A stretch of 64,000 nucleotides of DNA, from assembly GCF_016864575.1 (NCBI RefSeq), contig NZ_CP044127.1, positions 310,001 through 374,000 on the forward strand, given 5' to 3'. The stretch comes from Rhizobium sp. BG4 (GTDB lineage Bacteria > Pseudomonadota > Alphaproteobacteria > Rhizobiales > Rhizobiaceae). Each line of letters opens with the position of its first letter. Position 1 is the stretch's first letter. Shown here piece by piece: positions 35,551 to 44,868 of the stretch. Made by a program: the position numbers and the translations under genes. The notes beneath the pieces are model-generated. The model was not told the DNA's origin, ran no database searches, and saw only the letters and a program-made list of their open reading frames with translations.

Positions 35551-36425
35551 TTGTTGTTGCCTTTGCCGCTATTGCTGCCGTTTCCGTTATTGCCCTTGCC
35601 GCTGCTGTTGCCATTGCCTCCACCATTACCGTTGCTTTCATGGCCAGAGCTGCTGTCTTTACCGCCTCCGCTATTGGTCGAGCGATTGTGTTCCTTGCCG
35701 GACTTGCCCCCGCTGTCGTTGGCAGTGTTCTTGCTCGTATCCTGCGATCCCTTGCCCGATTTCTCTTTGTCTTCTGCTGAACCTTCGGTCTGGCCGGCGA
35801 AGGTGGTCGTTCCCACCGCAGGCACGACCGCGACGGACGGTGTAACGGCTATTATCGATGGGCGCGAGGCAGCACCATCGACTTTCATCCTCGTCTTTCG
35901 GTCGACAATGGCGCTCTGGCGCGGCCCGACATTGGCTTGCTGGCCGCTCGCGAAGGCGGTCACCTGCACGAGGCCTCGATCAACGGACACAGACGCTTTG
36001 GACCTTCCAACGCTCACATGGAAGATTGTGCTTTTTACAACAGCCGCTAGATAGGGCGTCTGCGCCGTCGTATGGGGCAGGCTTCGCCTTTCGATCTCCA
36101 GATCAAGCGCGCCCACCTGCTGAACGATTTCCGTTTTGCGCGGTGCAAAAAAGCCGGCTGGCTTGGTGGTGATTGCGGCCATCGTGTTAGGCTGAAAGGC
36201 GATGCTTTCCACGCCCCTTACCAGTCGCGCCTTTCCGCGAGGCCCCGTCGAGATCCAGGCGTGATTGGGAAGAATGTCGCCCGACTTTAAGTCCTTCCAC
36301 GACATTTGATCCGTCGTATAGCGTACCTGGCTCGTTGCCTTGTCGACTTTCCAGTCATCGCTGCCAGCGATCGCCGAGACCGGCAAGAGGAAAAGCAGGA
36401 CGACAAAACGAAGAACAACGCGCAT
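35547..36425 (-). CDS. FecR-domain periplasmic protein with low-complexity tail
   Basis: 292 aa from the ATG at 36425. Signal peptide (MRVVLRFVVLLFLLPVSAIA), then a FecR domain (SGDILPNHAWISTGPRGKAR, FHVSVGRSKASVSVDRGLVQ). The last 100 residues are Gly/Asn/Ser/Lys repeats (GNGGGNGNSSGKGNNGNGSN). It overlaps the CHASE2 gene downstream. FecR-CHASE2 pairs recur in bacteria, and the FecR protein is probably a periplasmic partner of the CHASE2 sensor; this is inference from gene order. Confidence 0.85.
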   Translation of the reverse strand: MRVVLRFVVLLFLLPVSAIAGSDDWKVDKATSQVRYTTDQMSWKDLKSGDILPNHAWISTGPRGKARLVRGVESIAFQPNTMAAITTKPAGFFAPRKTEIVQQVGALDLEIERRSLPHTTAQTPYLAAVVKSTIFHVSVGRSKASVSVDRGLVQVTAFASGQQANVGPRQSAIVDRKTRMKVDGAASRPSIIAVTPSVAVVPAVGTTTFAGQTEGSAEDKEKSGKGSQDTSKNTANDSGGKSGKEHNRSTNSGGGKDSSSGHESNGNGGGNGNSSGKGNNGNGSNSGKGNNK

Positions 36426-36931
36426 TTCCACCCCCGTGTTATCGGAGCATTTAGGCATGGCATCTTTAAGAATCGTTTTAAGTTCGCGCCGAAGCTGACC
36501 GCAAACACGCAGTATGTACGGTATCGTACGGAGCCCTCAAAGATTCGTGATCGTGCTCGAGAGCGATCGACCGACTGCCTGTACACCTGACCTTCGTGCG
36601 CCGATCCATGCATCCGTCACGCTGCCCGTTAGCCAACGCGCTAGACGAAATCCTTCGTCAAGTCGCGGTAATACCAGCTGTGCAAAGCGTGCCTTGGCGG
36701 AAGCGTTCAAAGGCAGGCACCGTCGGGATGTTGCATCGCATGTCCATATTTCCAAAGATCGGTTTAACATATGCTTCGGCGCTCATGCTGCAAGGTCCGT
36801 GCAGGACGGGCTCGGCTTGAAGCAAACAGTGCCTGGCGCACCGCATGCGATGATGATTATGCGCTTGGGTACTCTCGCCGCCGCCTTTAAGCGCCGACAG
36901 CGTGGATGCCTGGGTGTCGGGTGGCATGTGG
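36426..36931. other. Intergenic between FecR and the HWE kinase
   Basis: It should contain the promoter of the FecR-CHASE2 operon. Overlapping open frames on both strands have no start signals. Confidence 0.35.
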
Positions 36932-38410
36932 CTAAGCTTGCACCACGTCCTCAACTGGGATCCTGATCGTACAGCGCACGCCGTCGGTCTCAAAATCGAG
37001 CGATGCGCCGCCATTGGCCGAGTATTGAAGGCTGCGTGTAATCACGGTGTTTCCAAAACCGCGTCGGGTTGGCATCGAGACGGCAGGCCCACCAATTTCC
37101 TTCCATGAAACCTCAAAATATGTGTCACGGGCAGCCACGGATACGGCGATCTTGCCGGTTTCGATTGCCAGGGCGCCATATTTTACCGCGTTGGTCGCGA
37201 GCTCATGCACGACAAGCCCAAACGCAATGGCGGCACGCGGCAGAATTTCGATGTCGTCGCCGATCATCTCAAGTCGCGAACCGAGCTCGTTAACGTAAGG
37301 TGCCAGCTCGGTGGAAAGGATATCGCGAAGAAAGATCGAGGCCCAGGAGCGGTCAGCCAGAACGTTGTGGGTTGCAGCCAGTGCGTGGATCCGGCCAGAA
37401 AATGCCTTGCGAAAACCATCGATCGTCTCCTCGGTCGAGGCTGTCCGGTTAGAAATGGATACGACCAGTGCCAGCGTGTTTTTAACGCGGTGATCGAGCT
37501 CGCCCATAAGCAGCAGCTGCTGCTTCTCAGCTGCCTTGCGGCGCGACAGATCGACGAGTGTGACGACCGTCCCAATGCTTCCCTCGCCGACCATCAGCGC
37601 GGACGCACTGACGAGAACGTCCTTTGCGCCACGGCTGCGCGGTGCTATTGCCTCGATGCCCTGAATTGGTTGGCCACTGGCGACGACGTCAAGAAAATCG
37701 CCGCCCTGCATCAAGCCGGTCGCTCCTCTAAAATCGAGTGCGAATGCCTCGTCGAACGTAGAGCCGATCGGATCGGCACCGGCAAGCGACGATGCGGAGG
37801 CGTTGGCGTGGGTGACGACACCGTTGAGGTCGCAAACCACGACGGCCTCGACGGCCGAAGCAAGGATCGCAAGAGCTGTCCGCTCAGCCTGGGCACGCTT
37901 TTCGGCGTTGATGCGCGCGGTAACATCGGTGAAGGTGACGGCAACACCGGAATTTGTGCCAAGCGTCATTTCGCCGGCTGCTATCAGCAGGTGTCTTGCG
38001 CCATCGCCGCTGCCAAGCGTGACCTCGACGGCCGACGTCGCGGGATGCGCTGCTGAAATCAAGTCTCTCAGCGCCTTTGCGCCGTTCGCTCCAAGCGCTG
38101 TGAACAACACCGGCCCGTCCAGGGCGTCGCGAGCAACATCGACAAGGTCCGTCAGGGCTCTATTGGCGTAAAGCAGATTGCCGAACCTGTCGAAAGCCGC
38201 AGCGCCGAGGTTCATCGCCTCCATGAAAGAGCGATAGGACTCTACGCCTCCTTCGAGGGTGAAGACTTCCTCGCCATTCGCTTCATTGCGGACGACCAGC
38301 GCGTCGATTTCCCCCTCGCGTATAGCGCGGATGACCTCTTCCGCCTCCTCGAGGCGCCGGCGAAGGTCGGCATTCAGGCTTTCGGCCTTTGAGACCGTAG
38401 TAGACGTCAT
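36932..38410 (-). CDS. PAS-PAS HWE-family sensor histidine kinase
   Basis: 492 aa, no membrane segment. An N-terminal coiled coil (LNADLRRRLEEAEEVIRAIR) is typical of KaiBC-linked kinases. Two PAS domains follow (about 60-170 and 175-295), then an HWE kinase core with the phospho-His in ELDHRVKNTLALV, the N-box in VHELATNAVKYGAL and a G-box around RRGFGNTVI. It overlaps the kaiB stop by 4 bp, so it is likely the output kinase of the KaiBC module. Confidence 0.92.
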   Translation of the reverse strand: MTSTTVSKAESLNADLRRRLEEAEEVIRAIREGEIDALVVRNEANGEEVFTLEGGVESYRSFMEAMNLGAAAFDRFGNLLYANRALTDLVDVARDALDGPVLFTALGANGAKALRDLISAAHPATSAVEVTLGSGDGARHLLIAAGEMTLGTNSGVAVTFTDVTARINAEKRAQAERTALAILASAVEAVVVCDLNGVVTHANASASSLAGADPIGSTFDEAFALDFRGATGLMQGGDFLDVVASGQPIQGIEAIAPRSRGAKDVLVSASALMVGEGSIGTVVTLVDLSRRKAAEKQQLLLMGELDHRVKNTLALVVSISNRTASTEETIDGFRKAFSGRIHALAATHNVLADRSWASIFLRDILSTELAPYVNELGSRLEMIGDDIEILPRAAIAFGLVVHELATNAVKYGALAIETGKIAVSVAARDTYFEVSWKEIGGPAVSMPTRRGFGNTVITRSLQYSANGGASLDFETDGVRCTIRIPVEDVVQA

Positions 38411-38715
38411 TCGCCTTCCACCTGAAGGCTGACCAGGACCTTCTCCGTGTTCGAAAGGTCGCCGATGATCTTGCGGATAGGAACTGGTAGTTCGCGCACC
38501 AGCGTCGGAATGGCAACGATCCCATGCTCACGCGCAAGCTGCGGCGACTTTCGAAGATCAACGACTTCGATCACATACTTGCCTGGAAGGCTCTCGGCGC
38601 AGATTCGTTCGAGGTTCTGGAGCGCAGCCAGCGACTTCGGGGTCTGGCCCGCAACATAAAGCGTGAGTTTCTTCGGCGTTCCGGTAGGTTGGTCTTCCAT
38701 ATCTTCCATCGTCAT
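38407..38715 (-). CDS. kaiB: KaiB family protein
   Basis: 102 aa. KaiB fold: LTLYVAGQTPKSLAALQNLE, VIEVVDLRKSPQLAREHGIV and AIPTLVRELPVPIRKIIGDL are typical. KaiB binds KaiC in the cyanobacterial clock. Both ends overlap neighbours by 4 bp (ATGA), so kaiC-kaiB-kinase is a tightly coupled operon. No kaiA homolog is present. Confidence 0.93.
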   Translation of the reverse strand: MTMEDMEDQPTGTPKKLTLYVAGQTPKSLAALQNLERICAESLPGKYVIEVVDLRKSPQLAREHGIVAIPTLVRELPVPIRKIIGDLSNTEKVLVSLQVEGE

Positions 38716-40397
38716 TCCGCCACGCGGCGGCTTTTCTCCATATCAGACCTATCCGAAGCAGCTTGGTCGAGATAGACCCGCTCGGCCTCAGCATCGAAAT
38801 TCAATTCGGCCTCGTCGGCGTCAAGTTCTGCCTGAAGAGCCTCAATCTGGGCAAGCGTCCTGCGGCGTTTCTGCTTCAGCCGATCGGCCCGACGGATGAC
38901 GTCCGCCCGACGCTCAAGCTCCGCCTTCCGAAGCCGTGCCTCTTCTGCCTGTCTCTGGGATCCCGTCAACGCCCTTCCATCGCCGATATATGGCGCCACA
39001 AGCTGGATTCCATTGTCTGACATGACAAATTCACGGACCTGATTAGAATGGGCCGTCCCGCGGGCCTTGAGCAGATAGAGCTCGCGGTTGAATTCACCGC
39101 CGACCTCGCGATTGAGCAACAATATCCAAGCGTCCATCAGCGACGATAGGCCGGCGTCCGTCTCCGTGACCCCTTCCTGGGAATGCATGAGGTGCGTGAA
39201 GACAGCGGTCGTACCGCGCGACTTGAGGAAATCGACCATGCGCAACAGCATCGATTGGACCTCAAGCGGATCTCCGCTTCCAACAAAGGCGGAAATCGGA
39301 TCGAGGACAACAAGAGAGGGATCGAACTTGTTGATCTCGCGCAGCATGATGGCAAGGTGCATTTCGAGACTATAAAAGGTCGGCCGCACAGCGATATAGT
39401 GCATTCTTCCAGCGTCAATCCATTTCGCGAGATCGGTGCCGATCGAGCGCATGTTACGGACGGTCTGGTCAACCGACTCCTCGAAGGAACAATAGAGGGC
39501 TTTCTCGCCGGCCATACAGGCGGCGTTACAAAATGCGGCCGACAATGAGCTCTTGCCCGAGCCTGCAACACCGCTAATGAGAATGCTTGTTGCCCGGTGA
39601 AACCCTCCTCCCGACAGCATTGCGTCGAGATCTGGTACGCCTGATGATATACGATCGTTCGATACCTTGTGGTTCAGGCCCAGTGTGCTAACCGGCAGGA
39701 CACTGAAACCGTCTTCATCAATCAGGAAAGGGATTTCGTTGGTTCCGTGGGCGGTACCACGATATTTGACGATCCGAAGGCGGCGGGTGGATATCTGGTT
39801 ATGAACGCGATGGTCTAGCAGGATGACGCAATCCGAAACATACTCCTCAAGGCCCTGCCTGGTAAGTGACCCGTCGCCGCGCTCCCCCGTAATGATCGTC
39901 GTCAAGCCTTTGTCCTTCAACCAGTCAAAGAGCCGGCGGATTTCCGCGCGCAAAATGGCGGGGTTGGTAAATGCGGAAAAAAGACTTTCAATCGTGTCGA
40001 GCACGATGCGTTTTGCGCCGACCTGGTCTATCGCTAGTTCCAAGCGCAGGAAGAGACCTTCAAGATCGTAGTCGCCGATTTCCTCAAGTTCGGATGGATC
40101 GACGACGATATGCTCGATGTAGAGCTTGTCGGCGTCGATCAAGCTCTGCACATCGAAGCCGAGCGACGCGACATTGTTAACGATATCAACCGGCCGTTCC
40201 TCGAAGGTGACGAAGACGCCAGGCTCGTCATAGTCGCGAGCTCCGTTGAGGAGAAAGGTTGAGGCAAACAAGGTTTTGCCACAGCCGGCTGTGCCGCACA
40301 CGAGCGTCGGTCGCCCCGTCGGAAGGCCGCCGAGCGTCAGATCATCGAAGCCGGCGATGCCCGTAAGCGACTTTTTGATCCCGGCGATATCAGCCAT
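38712..40397 (-). CDS. kaiC: KaiC family double-RecA ATPase
   Basis: 561 aa. Two KaiC/RecA domains: CI Walker A GTAGCGKT with catalytic EE in TFEERPVDI; CII Walker A GVAGSGKS with EE in SFEESVDQT. The CII autophosphorylation site of cyanobacterial KaiC (Ser-Thr) aligns with Ser-Ser in TDAGLSSLMDAW, so phosphorylation is possible. The C-terminal 60 residues are a charged coiled coil (EEARLRKAELERRADVIRRA) rather than a KaiA-binding tail, which fits a KaiA-independent timer or stress signalling role as in Rhodopseudomonas. Confidence 0.94.
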   Translation of the reverse strand: MADIAGIKKSLTGIAGFDDLTLGGLPTGRPTLVCGTAGCGKTLFASTFLLNGARDYDEPGVFVTFEERPVDIVNNVASLGFDVQSLIDADKLYIEHIVVDPSELEEIGDYDLEGLFLRLELAIDQVGAKRIVLDTIESLFSAFTNPAILRAEIRRLFDWLKDKGLTTIITGERGDGSLTRQGLEEYVSDCVILLDHRVHNQISTRRLRIVKYRGTAHGTNEIPFLIDEDGFSVLPVSTLGLNHKVSNDRISSGVPDLDAMLSGGGFHRATSILISGVAGSGKSSLSAAFCNAACMAGEKALYCSFEESVDQTVRNMRSIGTDLAKWIDAGRMHYIAVRPTFYSLEMHLAIMLREINKFDPSLVVLDPISAFVGSGDPLEVQSMLLRMVDFLKSRGTTAVFTHLMHSQEGVTETDAGLSSLMDAWILLLNREVGGEFNRELYLLKARGTAHSNQVREFVMSDNGIQLVAPYIGDGRALTGSQRQAEEARLRKAELERRADVIRRADRLKQKRRRTLAQIEALQAELDADEAELNFDAEAERVYLDQAASDRSDMEKSRRVAE

Positions 40398-40795
40398 GTA
40401 TGCGACGTCCTGTGATGTTCTTCTGAAGCTGTCGTATCTGAATGGTTTTCCGTTAGCAAATCGTCACTCGCGCTCTTCCTGCCCCCACCATCAAACTGCC
40501 CGTATCCGCCCGCGTCAATCAACCAGAAAAACCTCTCTAATTGAATAGCATAATCCATTATCGGTCTATTTTGGAACAATTTCCGCCGCGGCTGAATCGC
40601 GCGCTTCACACGAGTGGCTGCTGATGCTTGGGAGACAGTGTGTAGGGTGAACCCGGCACCGGCCCGCGATCGCTTCAATCGCAAAGCTGCCCGGTCCGGT
40701 TAGCTTTTAGGTGCACTGCGCCGGTATCGAAGTGGCGGACTGCCTGATCGCTTCAGAGACGTTTCTGTGATGCTGACGATTTTCTGTCAAAATCA
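40398..40795. other. Intergenic, divergent control region
   Basis: It separates kaiC from the Ser/Gly-rich secreted protein gene. A GGAAC at 40569 has no matching -10 box. No gene recognised. Confidence 0.35.
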
Positions 40796-40820
40796 GGAAC
40801 AAGCCCGATTGACGGTGGTT
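40796..40820 (+). promoter_or_regulatory. EcfG-type promoter (GGAAC-N17-GTT)
   Basis: GGAAC at 40796-40800 and GTT at 40818-40820, 36 bp upstream of the secreted protein start. Confidence 0.55.
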
Positions 40821-40856
40821 GAGTCCCTGTCCTTCACAAAGCTCAAGGAGAAAATC

Positions 40857-41228
40857 ATGCTTATGAAGATCATCGCCGCATCAGTCTTGTCGCTCGGCCT
40901 TGCAACATCCGCAATGGCTCAGGCTTCGGGTGGCGCCGGCTCCGCTACTGGCGGCACCTCGGGTAGCGGTTCCATTGGCTCTGGCGCGAATAGCGGCACG
41001 GGCACCAGTGGCTCCAGCAACAACGGGACCGTCAACCCCGGCGCCAATGGCTCCAACGGGAACGCGCTCGACCCCAATGCCACCAATTCCACGACAAATT
41101 CAGGCGCATCGACGAATTCGGGGACGAATAACGGTTCGTCCGACAGCGACAATTGCGCTCACACGACAACAACGCCAAACCACGATCCGTCGACGATGAC
41201 GCCGCAGGAGCAGGCAAACTGCAAGTAA
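40857..41228 (+). CDS. Secreted Gly/Ser/Asn/Thr-rich protein
   Basis: 123 aa. AAGGAG lies 6 nt before the ATG. Signal peptide (MLMKIIAASVLSLGLATSAMA), then a low-complexity region (GSIGSGANSGTGTSGSSNNG, NATNSTTNSGASTNSGTN) and a short tail with two Cys (SDNCAHTTTT, EQANCK). It is similar in style to the cluster at 17.2-18.6 kb and also has an EcfG-type promoter. Function unknown. Confidence 0.75.
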   Translation: MLMKIIAASVLSLGLATSAMAQASGGAGSATGGTSGSGSIGSGANSGTGTSGSSNNGTVNPGANGSNGNALDPNATNSTTNSGASTNSGTNNGSSDSDNCAHTTTTPNHDPSTMTPQEQANCK

Positions 41229-41234
41229 GTAAAA

Positions 41235-41252
41235 GCCCCGCTTCGGCGGGGC
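41235..41252 (+). terminator. Terminator hairpin with TTCG tetraloop
   Basis: GCCCCGC (41235-41241), loop TTCG, GCGGGGC (41246-41252), then GCTTTCAT. A stable hairpin right after the stop codon. Confidence 0.7.
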
Positions 41253-41253
41253 G

Positions 41254-41723
41254 CTTTCATCTTCCGGTCGGCGGAGAACTTGAGGTCGAAATCTTCGTCT
41301 GATCCGCGGCACCGAGCTTCACGACAAAGGCGCCGATGTCATCAGCCCAACCGGACGATAAACAGGGCCGGCATCGCTAGGAATCTCGCCGCCCAAGGGT
41401 TGCTCTTGTGGTCAGCGAACTGAATGAATCCCCAGTTGAATCTCTAATGCGTCCGGTATTCGCGCCGCCCCTGTTTTATTGACGGTACTCGAAGCGCGTT
41501 GACGCGCTTGTCTTATGATTTCCTTGCTTCTTGGTGAGATAAAGAAGCGCCGGAGAGGGTCGCCGCCCTCATCCGGCGATGGGGGACGGATCGTGGACGC
41601 GCAGGCCGCCATTCTTGCGAATGCCGGGCCGAACTAAAGTACGATCGCCCCCATCTTTTCCAATCGTCCTGAACGGATACCCGAGCTTCGGGCTCGGATG
41701 ACAAGCATGGGAGATCAGAAAAG
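41254..41723. other. Region upstream of the IS110 transposase
   Basis: The left part of the IS110-type element probably lies here; these elements lack terminal inverted repeats, so the end cannot be fixed. No gene recognised. Confidence 0.35.
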
Positions 41724-42662
41724 ATGACTGACATTACCATCGGCGCGGACATCTCGAAAGACCATATCGATCTGCACAGCCTGCCGGACGGCGAAACGCT
41801 GAAGGTTGCCAATGACCGCAAGGGATTTGCCGCCATTGTCCGGTGGATCGGCACAAAGGATGTAGAGCGGATCGTTTACGAACCAACCGGTGCCTACCAT
41901 AAGGCATTCGAGCGTTTCATGATGGTGCAAGGAGTTGCTCTCTCCAAGGTCAATCCCCGGCTTGCCAGACGTTTTGCACAGGCCACAGGCAGACTTGCCA
42001 AGACAGACAGGATCGATGCCGCACTGTTGGCTCGTTACGGCACGCTTCTTGAACCGCGTCTCCTGCAGGCAAGTGCGCAAATCCACAATGACCTGAAAGA
42101 GTTGCATATGGCGCGCCTTGCCCTGATCAAGGACAGGACTGCTGCAAAGAACAGGGCAAAGAATCTTTCCAACCCGCTCTTGAAGCGACACAACGGCGAC
42201 AGGCTCCGGCAGGTCGAGCGGCAGATCAAGGCCGTGGACGACGCCATCATGGCCCTCATTGCCGAAGACGCGAACCTGAAGGCCAGGTTCGATATCCTCG
42301 TTTCAATTCCCGGCCTGTCGCAGGTCACGGCCTTCACACTCCTTATCGAAATGCCGGAACTCGGCGAGCTGGATGAGAAGGCCGCAGCAGCCCTTGCCGG
42401 TCTTGCCCCCATGAGCCGCCAATCCGGACGATGGACCGGACGCGCTTTCATCGCTGGCGGAAGGGCCATTGTCCGCCAGGCACTCTACATGCCGGCCCTC
42501 GCTGCCTGCCGCTTCAACCCGGATCTCAGCGTCAAATACGACCAACTCAAAACCGCAGGGAAAGCGCCAAAGGTCGCCATAACCGCGATCATGCGTAAGC
42601 TCATCGTATTGGCTAACGCACTGCTGCGAAAAAAACAGAAATGGGTCCCGAAGATGGCTTGA
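41724..42662 (+). CDS. IS110-family transposase
   Basis: 312 aa. The N-terminal DEDD RuvC-like domain shows GADISKDHIDLHS (Asp), YEPTGAYH (Glu) and KTDRIDAALLARYG (Asp pair). The C-terminal Transposase_20 part has LVSIPGLSQVTAFTLLIEMP and the serine-region GGRAIVRQALYMPAL. Length is normal and the frame intact, so it may be active. IS110 relatives use a structured RNA from the element flank to choose target and donor DNA, so the flanks are of interest. Confidence 0.93.
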   Translation: MTDITIGADISKDHIDLHSLPDGETLKVANDRKGFAAIVRWIGTKDVERIVYEPTGAYHKAFERFMMVQGVALSKVNPRLARRFAQATGRLAKTDRIDAALLARYGTLLEPRLLQASAQIHNDLKELHMARLALIKDRTAAKNRAKNLSNPLLKRHNGDRLRQVERQIKAVDDAIMALIAEDANLKARFDILVSIPGLSQVTAFTLLIEMPELGELDEKAAAALAGLAPMSRQSGRWTGRAFIAGGRAIVRQALYMPALAACRFNPDLSVKYDQLKTAGKAPKVAITAIMRKLIVLANALLRKKQKWVPKMA

Positions 42663-42698
42663 TCAACACGGATACTTTAGTCGCGACTTGCCAACACT

Positions 42699-43178
42699 CT
42701 ATCCGTCCTGCTGGTCCTTCGGTATTTTGACTGCGTCCCTGTCGTCCACCTTGAAGCTCGTCATGAAGCGCAATGTCGCGAAGGTCGCAATCGAGAGGAC
42801 GACCGCAGTCTCATAGGCGCCCAGCCCAACTGCCGCGCCGATTGCACCCGTTGCCCACAGGCTGGCGGCTGTTGCAGTTCCCCTAATGCTGGCCTTGCCC
42901 ACCAGAATTGCACCTCCGCCAATGAAACCCACGCCATTGATAATGCCCTCGACAATGCGCGCTGTCGCCTCCGCATTTTCGCGGGTGACCGTCTCAGCGG
43001 CCTGGATGAAGCCACAGGCCGCAAGTGCAACGAGAGGGAAGGTCCTAAGCCCGGCGCTTCGCTCGTTGCGTTCCCGATCCCATGCGATCGGAAGAGCTAG
43101 GGCGTATGCGACCACGAGGACACCGAGATTACGCAGAAGATCGATATGGACGCCAACACTGCCAAGCCAACTTTCCAT
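42699..43178 (-). CDS. MgtC/SapB family membrane protein
   Basis: 159 aa with about four to five transmembrane helices. The N-terminal MgtC domain is clear: AWDRERNERSAGLRTFPLVA, GIINGVGFIGGGAIL, VRGTATAASLWATGAIGAAV-like region. MgtC proteins affect magnesium limitation response and virulence in other bacteria; no C-terminal ACT-like part is present here. The ATG at 43178 has GGGGG 6 nt upstream; a GTG lies at 43181. Confidence 0.87.
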   Translation of the reverse strand: MESWLGSVGVHIDLLRNLGVLVVAYALALPIAWDRERNERSAGLRTFPLVALAACGFIQAAETVTRENAEATARIVEGIINGVGFIGGGAILVGKASIRGTATAASLWATGAIGAAVGLGAYETAVVLSIATFATLRFMTSFKVDDRDAVKIPKDQQDG

Positions 43179-43194
43179 CACTCACCCCCGTGCC

Positions 43195-43455
43195 TCACGC
43201 CGAAGATGGGAGCGTGGGGGCTTCCGACAAGAGGTGCCGTGACCTCGATGCCGCCCACGAACTAGCGATATCGGCACCAGCTTTGCCGACGGCATGGTGA
43301 TCGAGCAGTGGATCTGCACCCTCGAAACGAACCGGACCAGAGGCGACAAGGTCTGAAGCTGCGCCGAAGGACGTGAATGGCGCGTTCCGGAAGTCCTGAG
43401 CTCTTCGGATTTTCAGGAACCGCAGTGGCTCGGAAGCTGTGGTTGCCTATTGTCT
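43195..43455 (-). other. Coherent open frame without a start codon
   Basis: Reading the minus strand from about 43455 to the TGA at 43195 gives some 85 codons that look like protein (RFLKIRRAQDFRNAPFTSFG, then ADPLLDHHAVGKAGADIASS). No ATG, GTG or TTG is available near the beginning. It could be a broken gene; not recognised. Confidence 0.25.
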
Positions 43456-43579
43456 TACCTTGCCCCTACCGGCCTCAAAATCTGGGAACTAAAGGTCGGC
43501 GGCGTGCTTAGGTCAGCAGCGACGGCTATTGCTCTTCCAAGGCAGACCGCCGCTTCCCCAATCACCCAAGGGAAGACTC

Positions 43580-43732
43580 ATGAGCAAGGAAAACGACAAG
43601 ACGAGCGATGCTGAGCGAAGCGATCCCGCAGTTGCCGATCGGAACCGGGAGGAGCTTGCCAAGGAAGCGGCTCGTGGGCTGAAGAAAGCGTCCCAACAGG
43701 CATCGAAAGAAGGATCGAATGGCCCACGCTAG
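43580..43732 (+). CDS. Small hydrophilic hypothetical protein
   Basis: 50 aa, very charged (MSKENDKTSDAERSDPAVAD, REELAKEAARGLKKASQQAS). AAGGGAAG precedes the ATG. Such short, Ala/Lys/Glu-rich, probably disordered proteins are common among rhizobial stress genes. Confidence 0.55.
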   Translation: MSKENDKTSDAERSDPAVADRNREELAKEAARGLKKASQQASKEGSNGPR

Positions 43733-43868
43733 GATACGCCGCCCCCGTAGACGCGACATCCGGCGACATCACGATGCTGCTTCCTGGCGTCCTGGCAGCG
43801 GGCCTGAACGAAATTTCCATACGCCACGTCATTGCGGTGGCCGGTTCGCATGACCGGCCTTAGGGTCG

Positions 43869-44225
43869 CTAAGACCGGTCGTACCGCGCCAGCATTTGCC
43901 GGAGAAGCTGGTTCTCACGCCGAGCCTTGCGGCAAGCCTCTGCAACGGTTAGCGATGTCATCTCATGGTTGGAAGTCCCCGATGTTTCGGTTGCGGGAAC
44001 TTCGACTCTCACGACCGATTCAGGCGCTGCCGCCGCGTTTCGCATCGGCGCTGTGTTTCCAGCCGAACTGGCCAAGGCGCTGTCGGCAGCGGTGGCCTCC
44101 CGCCCGAGCAGGTCCGCGATCCAGGCCACATACTTCGCACGTAACGGATCGTTGTGCGAGAGCGCACGCATTTTCGTCTCTGCCAGCCGTCTCTGATCTC
44201 GGTAAAGCGATATGGAGGATTTCAA
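43869..44225 (-). CDS. Hypothetical protein with C-terminal coiled coil
   Basis: 118 aa from a TTG start (GGAG 8 nt upstream). The N-terminus (SISLYRDQRRLAETKMRALS, DPLRAKYVAWIADLLGRE) and C-terminus (EACRKARRENQLLRQMLARY) are conserved-looking, with an Ala-rich linker between. The C-terminal part recalls the coiled coil of the SyrB-like protein at 29601-30023. Function unknown. The ATG at 44171 is an alternative start. Confidence 0.5.
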   Translation of the reverse strand: MKSSISLYRDQRRLAETKMRALSHNDPLRAKYVAWIADLLGREATAADSALASSAGNTAPMRNAAAAPESVVRVEVPATETSGTSNHEMTSLTVAEACRKARRENQLLRQMLARYDRS

Positions 44226-44431
44226 ACGCAGGCGCTCCGGAAACCCGAAACATAACGGGAACAAATACATCCTGCAACCCCTGGCCAATTTTACATGCGG
44301 CCTGATGGCCGGAAAACGAGCCCGTGGCAAGGCAGGGGCCGACCGCCGGCGGTATGTCGTCAGGCAATTAGTTTTTGAGAGGTCTATTTGACGCCGTGAA
44401 GACGGATGCGACCAGGTCAGTCTTGAAGATA

Positions 44432-44629
44432 TTAATAACAACAATCCTCGACGCTCGGTTGCGGCTCAGCCGGGATCGGGTAACGCCTTCGAAGGGCGTT
44501 GCTCGCGGGGCTGGTATCCAGGTCAAAAAGCATCTCTGCCTTTGTTGTGGCCGAAAAGATTTCTATGGCGATGATCAGTTCTTCGCGGCCGCCGCGCTGA
44601 TAAACTTCGGTCATTTTCGAAAGCTTCAT
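44432..44629 (-). CDS. Small hypothetical protein
   Basis: 65 aa, mixed helix/strand composition (MKLSKMTEVYQRGGREELII, FSATTKAEMLFDLDTSPASN). The start signal is weak. Not recognised. Confidence 0.4.
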   Translation of the reverse strand: MKLSKMTEVYQRGGREELIIAIEIFSATTKAEMLFDLDTSPASNALRRRYPIPAEPQPSVEDCCY

Positions 44630-44868
44630 GTCCGGTTCCAAAAACAGTGTGCTCACCACATCATGCTCAAAAGCGCGGCGGTGTCGCGTGACAACGGCGT
44701 GACATGGTCAAAGCATGGACTGGGTACGCGCTGTTCGAACAGCGTCGCCTCGGCGCGTCAACGCGCGGTACCGCAAGCCGCTGTTTTGATGGAACCACCC
44801 ACGCTGTGCCGACATTGCTGAATGGAGGACGCTCTTTATCGTCAGCTTCCAAAAGACGGGACATTTGC

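Noticed and set aside
35551..36054. Leu/Pro-rich 167-aa plus-strand frame
   Set aside because: It is the antisense shadow of the FecR low-complexity tail.
44791..44816. GGAAC-N17-CATT box before mscS as an EcfG promoter
   Set aside because: Both the spacing and the -10 element deviate from the consensus; kept only as a note in the mscS entry.
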